Source: Solen grandis
Lineage: Eukaryota; Mollusca; Bivalvia; Adapedonta; Solenidae
Direction: 5' to 3'
Assembly (NCBI GenBank): GCA_021229015.1
Contig: CM037792.1
Coordinates: 36,267,398-36,331,397, forward strand
DNA: 64,000 nt
Below the pieces are notes generated by a model. It searched no databases. It had not been told where the DNA came from and saw only the letters and a program-made list of their open reading frames with translations. Both the position numbers and the translations under genes were made by a program. Position 1 is the stretch's first letter, and the number at the start of each line of letters is the position of its first letter. This document shows positions 55,931 to 64,000 of the stretch, piece after piece.

Positions 55931-57469
55931 ATTCTTATCCTACATGAATTTACGAATGTAGGATTTTTTTTTCTCCAATGAACGATTTTATATAGGCACC
56001 GACTGTCAGTCTCGCCGTCAACACATCGCACTGCCATTTTTAAGATAGTTTTCCCTGCCGCTAAAACAATTACAACATAATGAAAAAATCTACCTTTTAA
56101 AGTATAAACGTAAGTTTATACCAATTATTTATTTTTTTGACTGGGAAATGACATGCTATAAATACTTGTTCTTAACTGCGCGTAGTAATATTTTCCCATA
56201 TTTTTATGCGTTATTTCACTTTCTCGCTGTTAAATGACAGTAAAGGGAAACTAAAAGCTCCAATATTTTTTTAGGATTTCCAGAGGGAAATGATATAATT
56301 AACAATAAAATTCATCCCTTCTCAAATATTTCGGTAAACCTTGCCCTTTGCAAGGAAAAATTATGAATTTTGAACTATGGGCCACTACATATACGTTTGT
56401 TTAGTCGAATATGGCAACTGAACACATGGTAAATAGGAGTTGTTGATTATCAAAACGTCGAATCTCAAATACACTACATACGTAGTATATTTAGACATAT
56501 TTAAACATATTCTCTCTTAGACAATTTTACCTTAACAATATTTGAAGATGATGTTCTCTAGTGAAACTGGCGTGTGTGATACAATCATTATGTAAATATA
56601 TTTGGGTTATCTGGCTGAGTAACAGGGTTATGTCTAATTAATAAAATATAAATTTGCATAAAACACTTTAAAATCACATGCTATGTCGACATCTAAGATG
56701 TGCATGGAAATAATGCTTCCGGTGGGTATTCATTTCGCTAAAGAAAAGTAAAAAATGCAGTAGGATTTGGCATGCAGTTGATTTACATCTTTATAAAATG
56801 ATAAATTAATGGTTTGATTAAATCACAAGCACCGTCTCCTTTATTTATTTACCTGTATATATCGATACAGGTGTTGATTTAGGGTCCAAATATTTGTTTC
56901 TAAATTATATTTATACCTCATCACAGATGAGACATGAGTCTGTTCGTATTGTAAGGCATTTGTTGTTATTGCTGTTGCTGTTGTTAACTGATTTACTGGA
57001 TCCCAGTTATTTATTTATCTATTTCTTTTTTTGTGCATAAATGCGTTGTAGAGTACTAGAGTTATATTCAATCATCAGATTTGTTTTACAATATTTAGAA
57101 TCACTTCTGTTTTGAAAGTAACAAGTGGGTAGTGTAGTTCAAGCTACACGTATAACAAAAATCGACGGACTTCTGGGAAAAAATCGTATTCCGAGACATC
57201 CGTGATATGTTTACGATACATCCGTGACACGCCCCGCCTACTTTTACTAGCAATTTTTCCCTTGTAAATTTTAAGATATCACGTACTGAGCCTTAAATGC
57301 ACCGAAAACTAGTCTAATACATTGTTCCCGAAATCTTCTCTGTTTAAGGTCAATGCGAAATTATTCAAGTACATTCCTGTGTTATGAAATATAGAAGAGA
57401 ATTTTACATGATTAAGTTGACACAAATTGGACCTTATTGACAACAATATTCTTAAAACTTAAAGAAAAA
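55931..57469. other. Non-coding, nothing recognised
   Basis: AT-rich without convincing frames or repeats. Confidence 0.4.
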
Positions 57470-57548
57470 CTTACCCGATGACTGAGTGGTTAAAACATCC
57501 GACTCGGGGGCGGGGGTTCGTGGGTTCCATTCCCGGCCGCGACATACA
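57470..57548 (+). mobile_element. tRNA-derived SINE head
   Basis: 'gatgactgagtggttaaaac' and 'ggttcgtgggttccattccc' are A- and B-box regions, followed by 'ggccgcgacatacaag' as in the other copies. The body is lost. Confidence 0.6.
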
Positions 57549-58091
57549 AGTGTCGGAAAATCACCTTTACTTGACACTTAACAATGTGTTATCTGCTAAC
57601 TGGTAAAAAAAAAGAGCTTTGAGCAATCGCATTTTGTGTTCGGAATGAAATTTTTAAGACTTGAACTATTGCAATTGCTGCTAGAATACAATATTTAAAT
57701 GGTACAAGCGGTTTAAGATAGGACAGGGAAAACATCGTTGATGAGGATCGCAGCGGCCGTCAATTGACGTAGGACATCGTCGCACAACGCCGCCGTCAAA
57801 GGGTGCTTGGTAGAGACCGACGCATTGGCATCTCCTAACTTATTGACCGGACTGTAGGTATGGGACTGTCTTCAATATCCATCAACACCAGGTAAATATG
57901 CGACATGTATGTGCCTGTTAAAACCACAAAATGTTAAGTGATGACCATCATCGACTGCAAGTTAATATTCAGCAACTACGGCATATGCCCCACTCTAATT
58001 GGTGAGCAAAGACACGGAAAGTCTTTAAGCAGCATGGTTCAACCTTCTGTGCACCCTGTGTACAGTCCAGGGTCGAATTCAACCAACAATT
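57549..58091. other. Non-coding, GC-richer patch
   Basis: 57720-58080 is less AT-rich ('gatcgcagcggccgtcaatt') but no reading frame is convincing on either strand. Confidence 0.35.
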
Positions 58092-58267
58092 ATTAGCGCT
58101 AAGTAAAACTTAAATACTTAAGGACGAATTTCAATAATCATATTTCTCTAATAAAAAAATACCCAACCGTTTCATTTCTTATAAATAATTGTTAGTTATT
58201 AATGATTTTTTTCTTCAACTTACTCGTTTACTAGTTTTAAAATTTAAGTATTACTTAGCGCTAAGTA
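58092..58267. mobile_element. Foldback element with 'ttagcgctaagta' ends
   Basis: Left arm 'attagcgctaagtaaaactt' and right arm 'aagtattacttagcgctaag' are inverted over about 27 bp. Each arm also contains the palindrome TTAGCGCTAA or CTTAGCGCTAAG. Confidence 0.65.
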
Positions 58268-59857
58268 TGATTTGTAGACTCGCAGATAGAGCGTGTCAAG
58301 AAGTGTATCTTCTTCCGACGAGAGTACTTTGAATAGGATTAAGCGGTGTTCTTCATACGTTGTGAACGTGTATGAATATTGACGTTGACGTCGTGTTTCG
58401 TTGGGCCGGGATTCATATGAAATTTTGTAATTTCACTGCTTTTGTATGAATACCCCTCGTTGTAGACATGTTTTTATTTATTGTCTGCATGACGTTAAAC
58501 CCAATAAACTAGAAAAAAAAAACAAAAAAAACCAAAAAAAAACAAACAACAAAAACACATTTAAGCAACATGAATGAATTCATCTCTTTACGTATTTAAT
58601 TGGTTACGGAAAATCTTAAATTGGCAATAAATGAATTATTTAATATCCGCGGTCTCAAATGTTATTTGTGATTTTATAGTAAATAAAACTACGAACAACA
58701 TATAAATGCATGTTTCCTGGTATGTTTTTTTGTATGGAATAATTGTGTTATCTCGAGATAATTGAGATAAAATAGCTTAAACGGACCATTTTCGACACGA
58801 GGAGCAATTGATAAATATGAAACACGATTTGCTGCAACAAAACCAACCAAAATACATACGACTTATTTACAATCTTACAAATAAGGCTTCATATAATTGA
58901 AATATTTGCCTGAATGTATGTCTGTTGCATGTATGTGAATGCTTCGTGCGTGTGAGTCTGCGTGTGTGTTCTTGTCAGCGTGCGTGTATATATGTGTAAG
59001 GTCCTATAGAGACAAGAGATTTTGGGTAAGGGGGCTTAAGTTCAGCAACTATCGGTACTTACATTATATAAATAATATATAGCATATTTAACACCATAAT
59101 TAATATATAAACACACACGTGTATTGATTTAACGGAGAAAACAGTTATTATATCGGCATAATATTTTTTGATGCATAGCTATTAAACATTTTAAACTACA
59201 TAACAAGAAATTACTAAATCATTAAATAGTTCCACACAAAACAATCAGTAAATACTGGTTTAATTCAATTCAACTCAACTCAAATAGTTTATTTTCAAAG
59301 TCGACAGCACAATTCTCTTTGGCAAATACACCAATAATTACAATGAATTGATAATGCAGGAACAATAAAATCACAAGATTATATGTATACAATTCGTGGC
59401 GCACGTGTATATAATTTGGTTACAATATATTTAATATCAGTAACGGTAAATCAGTTATCATAATATAGGCAAAACATTTATACTATGTATATATTCATTA
59501 TACATACTTTATTTATGAACTTATATTGATATTATTTAAAGTTACATGATACTTACATTTTTACAATCCTCTTAAATTATACCACATTCAATGTCATTTT
59601 CAGTCCTTTAATGCATTAATGAATTGTTTCCGCAGTTGAAATCTCTCTTCCAAACAGAGCAGTATACTTTTAATATCATTTTGTTTTCACGTATACTTAT
59701 CGAAAATATTTTTAGGTATTTTAGTCTTTTACATCTATATTTTGGACATACAAGCAAGAAATGATATCCAGATTTTATTATAAATGAGTTAGAAGCACAT
59801 AATCCATTTTTCTATCTGTTCCATTCTATCTCAATATCATTTAAGAAAGTTTGATTT
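58268..59857. other. Non-coding; A-rich SINE tail
   Basis: 'gacgttaaacccaataaac' (58491-58509) followed by an A/C-rich run is a SINE 3' end without its body. The rest is AT-rich and unrecognised. Confidence 0.45.
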
Positions 59858-59935
59858 GTAGTGACCGGGGATCGAACCCATGGGCTCCCGCTGCAAGAGC
59901 AAATACTCTAACCACGCAGCCACCGTAACTGATAA
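59858..59935 (-). mobile_element. tRNA-derived SINE head
   Basis: Reverse B-box 'ggggatcgaacccatggg' and reverse A-box 'tctaaccacgcagcc'. The acceptor-like ends pair poorly, so it is not a functional tRNA gene. Confidence 0.6.
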
Positions 59936-60273
59936 CGTGTATACTATAATAAATCAACTGACGTTTGACTTGGTATTACCTGCACCTTGCGAATTACCAT
60001 GCTGTAAGATGTATATTGACATATACTGGATTCCAGACAACACCTGTTTTGGAATCGGACATATTTTTGTCAGTGTTGGTGATTTGTGACCCATATCCAA
60101 AATTACGTACAGCCGCTGTGTTGACCATTTATCGTTTTTGTCTAGTGTGATATTACGCTTGATATTAACGAAATAATAACGAAATCATTTGACGTGATAC
60201 CATATTCTGTGACATTCTCGTAATGTCGGGGTCATGATTCATGAAAAATGCCCAATTTGCCAGGACCATCACT
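59936..60273. other. Flank of the satellite, nothing recognised
   Basis: Short non-coding stretch before the array. Confidence 0.4.
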
Positions 60274-63046
60274 AACAACTTTAACTAGGCCGTGGTCAAG
60301 TGGTATATGTATATTGAACTGGTTCCTTATAACTTTAACTAGGGCGCCGTGGTCCAGTGGTATATGTATATTGAACTGGTTCCTTATAACTTTAACTAGG
60401 GCGTGGTCCAGTGGTATATGTATATTGAACTGGTTCCTTATAACTTTAACTAGGGCGTGGTCCAGTGGTATATGTATATTGAACTGGTTCCTTATAACTT
60501 TAACTAGGGCGTGGTCCAGTGGTATATGTATATTGAACTGGTTCCTTATAACTTTAACTAGGGCGTGGTCCAGTGGTATATGTATATTGAACTGGTTCCT
60601 TATAACTTTAACTAGGCCGTGGTCCAGTGGTATATGTATATTGAACTGGTTCCTTATAACTTTAACTAGGGCGTGGTCCAGTGGTATATGTATATTGAAC
60701 TGGTTCCTTATAACTTTAACTAGGGCGTGGTCCAGTGGTATATGTATATTGAACTGGTTCCTTATAACTTTAACTAGGGCGTGGTCCAGTGGTATATGTA
60801 TATTGAACTGGTTCCTTATAACTTTAACTAGGGCGTGGTCCAGTGGTATATGTATATTGAACTGGTTCCTTATAACTTTAACTAGGGCGCCGTGGTCCAG
60901 TGGTATATGTATATTGAACTGGTTCCTTATAACTTTAACTAGGGCGCCGTGGTCCAGTGGTATATGTATATTGAACTGGTTCCTTATAACTTTAACTAGG
61001 CCGTGGTCCAGTGGTATATGTATATTGAACTGGTTCCTTATAACTTTAACTAGGGCGCCGTGGTCCAGTGGTATATGTATATTGAACTGGTTCCTTATAA
61101 CTTTAACTAGGGCCGTGGTCCAGTGGTATATGTATATTGAACTGGTTCCTTATAACTTTAACTAGGGCGCCGTGGTCCAGTGGTATATGTATATTGAACT
61201 GGTTCCTTATAACTTTAACTAGGGCGCCGTGGTCCAGTGGTATATGTATATTGAACTGGTTCCTTATAACTTTAACTAGGCCGTGGTCCAGTGGTATATG
61301 TATATTGAACTGGTTCCTTATAACTTTAACTAGGGCGCCGTGGTCCAGTGGTATATGTATATTGAACTGGTTCCTTATAACTTTAACTAGGGCGTGGTCC
61401 AGTGGTATATGTATATTGAACTGGTTCCTTATAACTTTAACTAGGCGCCGTGGTCCAGTGGTATATGTATATTGAACTGGTTCCTTATAACTTTAACTAG
61501 GGCGTGGTCCAGTGGTATATGTATATTGAACTGGTTCCTTATAACTTTAACTAGGGCGTGGTCCAGTGGTATATGTATATTGAACTGGTTCCTTATAACT
61601 TTAACTAGGGCGTGGTCCAGTGGTATATGTATATTGAACTGGTTCCTTATAACTTTAACTAGGGCGTGGTACAGTGGTATATGTATATTGAACTGGTTCC
61701 TTATAACTTTAACTAGGGCCGTGGTCCAGTGGTATATGTATATTGAACTGGTTCCTTATAACTTTAACTAGGGCGTGGTCCAGTGGTATATGTATATTGA
61801 ACTGGTTCCTTATAACTTTAACTAGGGCGTGGTCCAGTGGTATATGTATATTGAACTGGTTCCTTATAACTTTAACTAGGGCGTGGTCCAGTGGTATATG
61901 TATATTGAACTGGTTCCTTATAACTTTAACTAGGGCGTGGTCCAGTGGTATATGTATATTGAACTGGTTCCTTATAACTTTAACTAGGGCGTGGTCCAGT
62001 GGTATATGTATATTGAACTGGTTCCTTATAACTTTAACTAGGGCGTGGTCCAGTGGTATATGTATATTGAACTGGTTCCTTATAACTTTAACTAGGGCGT
62101 GGTCCAGTGGTATATGTATATTGAACTGGTTCCTTATAACTTTAACTAGGGCGTGGTCCATGGTATATGTATATTGAACTGGTTCCTTATAACTTTAACT
62201 AGGGCGTGGTCCAGTGGTATATGTATATTGAACTGGTTCCTTATAACTTTAACTAGGCCGTGGTCCAGTGGTATATGTATATTGAACTGGTTCCTTATAA
62301 CTTTAACTAGGGCGTGGTCCAGTGGTATATGTATATTGAACTGGTTCCTTATAACTTTAACTAGGGCGTGGTCCAGTGGTATATGTATATTGAACTGGTT
62401 CCTTATAACTTTAACTAGGGCGTGGTCCAGTGGTATATGTATATTGAACTGGTTCCTTATAACTTTAACTAGGGCGTGGTCCAGTGGTATATGTATATTG
62501 AACTGGTTCCTTATAACATTAACGAGGGCGTGGTCCAGTGGTATATGTATATTGAACTGGTTCCTTATAACTTTAACTAGGGCGTGGTCCAGTGGTATAT
62601 GTATATTGAACTGGTTCCTTATAACTTTAACTAGGGCGTGGTCCAGTGGTATATGTATATTGAACTGGTTCCTTATAACTTTAACTAGGGCGCCGTGGTC
62701 CAGTGGTATATGTATATTGAACTGGTTCCTTATAACTTTAACTAGGGCGTGGTCCAGTGGTATATGTATATTGAACTGGTTCCTTATAACTTTAACTATG
62801 GCGTGGTCCAGTGGTATATGTATATTGAACTGGTTCCTTATAACTTTAACTAGGGCGTGGTCCAGTGGTATATGTATATTGAACTGGTTCCTTATAACTT
62901 TAACTAGGGCGCCGTGGTCCAGTGGTATATGTATATTGAACTGGTTCCTTATAACTTTAACTAGGCCGTGGTCCAGTGGTATATGTATATTGAACTGGTT
63001 CCTTATAACTTTAACTAGGCCGTGGTCCAGTGGTATATGTATATTG
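60274..63046 (+). repeat. 54-bp satellite, about 51 units, each with a Pol III A-box-like motif
   Basis: The unit is 54 bp (start 'gggcgtggtccagtggtata') with variants of 57 bp (extra GCC: 'gggcgccgtgg'), 54 bp with 'ggccgtgg', and rare 53, 55 and 56. TGGTCCAGTGG in every unit fits the A-box rule TRGYNNARNNG, and 'gccgtggtccagtggta' resembles the start of a tRNA or SINE head. No B-box is present. Because 54 and 57 are multiples of three, reading frames stay open for up to ~300 codons on the + strand and 150 on the minus strand (18-residue repeats). These are treated as by-products of the period, not as genes. Edges carry the most variant units. Confidence 0.95.
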
Positions 63047-63399
63047 ACCTGATTATTATGTCAATGTTGCCTGAGTCTATATACAAATATTATTGATTGT
63101 TGACAATGGGATTCACCTGACAATCGAAGAAATATATTACAGAGATGGGAAGATGTACAAAATATGATGTTAAATCAATCGTTTCTTTATGTACATAAGC
63201 ATGAATCCTATTTCGGTAGGTTACAGAATAAACAAATGATTCTACAAAGTACACATTAATACAATGTTGAAGAGTCTAAAATGATAATTAAATAGACAAA
63301 ATTCTTCATGGATTTATTGATAAGTTATTAAATAATAATAGACCACATGAAATGTTTGTGAGGAAAAACTGAAGTGCCTAAATCCCCAACAATGATTTA
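63047..63399. other. Non-coding, nothing recognised
   Basis: AT-rich flank of the satellite. Confidence 0.4.
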
Positions 63400-63760
63400 A
63401 CCTCTAGATACAGCCTACCTGTACAAGGTCAGTAACCTGACTCACAACACCGAATTCACAAAGAATTAACCCCCTGAAAAAGACCACCTCTGTACAAAGG
63501 TCCCAAATTACTTTTAATGAATTCAACCTCTAAAACAGACCACCTCTGTACAAAGACCAGTTACCTGACACCCAGCACTGACTTTTTAAAGAATTCAACC
63601 CCTAAAACATAGCACCTCTTAACAAAGACCAGTGACCAGATTCCAAGCACTGAATTTATAAAGAATTCAACCTCTAAAACAGACCACCTCTGTGCAAAAG
63701 TCAGTGATTTGATTCCCAACACCCATTTTTAGAGAATAAAACCTCTGAAACAGACAAATT
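63400..63760 (+). repeat. ~72-bp tandem repeat, about five diverged units
   Basis: 'aacctctaaaacagaccacc' followed by 'tctgtacaaagaccagt' recurs with starts near 63411, 63482, 63538, 63609 and 63682 (one shortened unit). Confidence 0.8.
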
Positions 63761-63917
63761 CTGTGATAATGTCATTTTACGGAAGTTCACGTTCATGCTT
63801 CAAATTTTGATATTTAAGAAAAAAAAATGTTCGACTCATGCGACGTGTATACGAGTTGCATTGTTATGTACCTAAAGTTAAAATTTTAATCAATTTTGTT
63901 TTTCCTTTTTACCGCTT

Positions 63918-63939
63918 GGGGGGGGGGGGGGGGGGGGGG
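63918..63939 (+). repeat. G22 homopolymer
   Basis: Uninterrupted run of 22 G; possible quadruplex. Confidence 0.95.
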
Positions 63940-64000
63940 CTTTGCTATAAAGTGAATATTCTTAAACAAAAAAATCGGGGTCTTATATGACATGTATACG

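Noticed and set aside
60248..63052. Long open frames (up to 305 codons +, 150 codons -) with 18-residue repeats
   Set aside because: They arise because the satellite unit is 54 bp (and 57), a multiple of three, and no stop happens to fall in that frame. They exist on both strands, break at every 53/55/56-bp unit, and have no upstream gene structure.

Overview
This is eukaryotic, AT-rich, gene-poor DNA that looks like a bivalve mollusc genome, probably a clam. That assignment is an inference. It rests on about a dozen copies of a tRNA-headed SINE whose tail reads like 'GTTTAACGTCCCACCGACAG', on the long 'gggccatgatggccctgaat ... gctcaggtgagct' repeat, on a CCGAT-rich 113-bp satellite and on abundant foldback elements. 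One 100-N assembly gap lies at 17574-17673. There are no operons or bacterial features.

Host genes are sparse. The best is a 3'-terminal exon (702-1220, +) of a putative glycosyltransferase-like protein. Weaker candidates are a small two-exon + strand gene (48154-48919) behind a cluster of RFX X-box-like motifs, a minus-strand terminal-exon candidate at 12044-12224, and short coding-like stretches near 9.3, 9.9, 12.5 and 17.7 kb.

The centrepiece is a recent, nearly complete Ty3/gypsy-type LTR retrotransposon on the minus strand (29326-38161). It has near-identical 409/412-bp LTRs, a CAGG target duplication, a primer-binding site, a polypurine tract, a 2.1-kb leader, a PNMA-like gag, a canonical -1 frameshift heptamer followed by a possible pseudoknot, then protease, reverse transcriptase, RNase H and integrase. 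A one-base frameshift in a homopolymer breaks pol near the end of RT. The element is nested in another repeat (28700-38821) built from ~170-bp internal tandem units.

Other mobile DNA includes a decayed mariner with intact inverted repeats and TA target sites (51142-52417), a decayed DDE-transposase relic (7409-8075), several foldback/MITE-like elements, and at least three tRNA-derived SINE families. Tandem arrays include a ~51-unit, 54-bp satellite (60274-63046) in which every unit carries a Pol III A-box-like motif, a 39-bp minisatellite that grew from the core of a SINE (46446-46830), a 113-bp satellite (42240-42910) and a 40-bp array (55771-55930). Taken together, the window is a record of nested transposition and of tandem arrays arising from transposon pieces.
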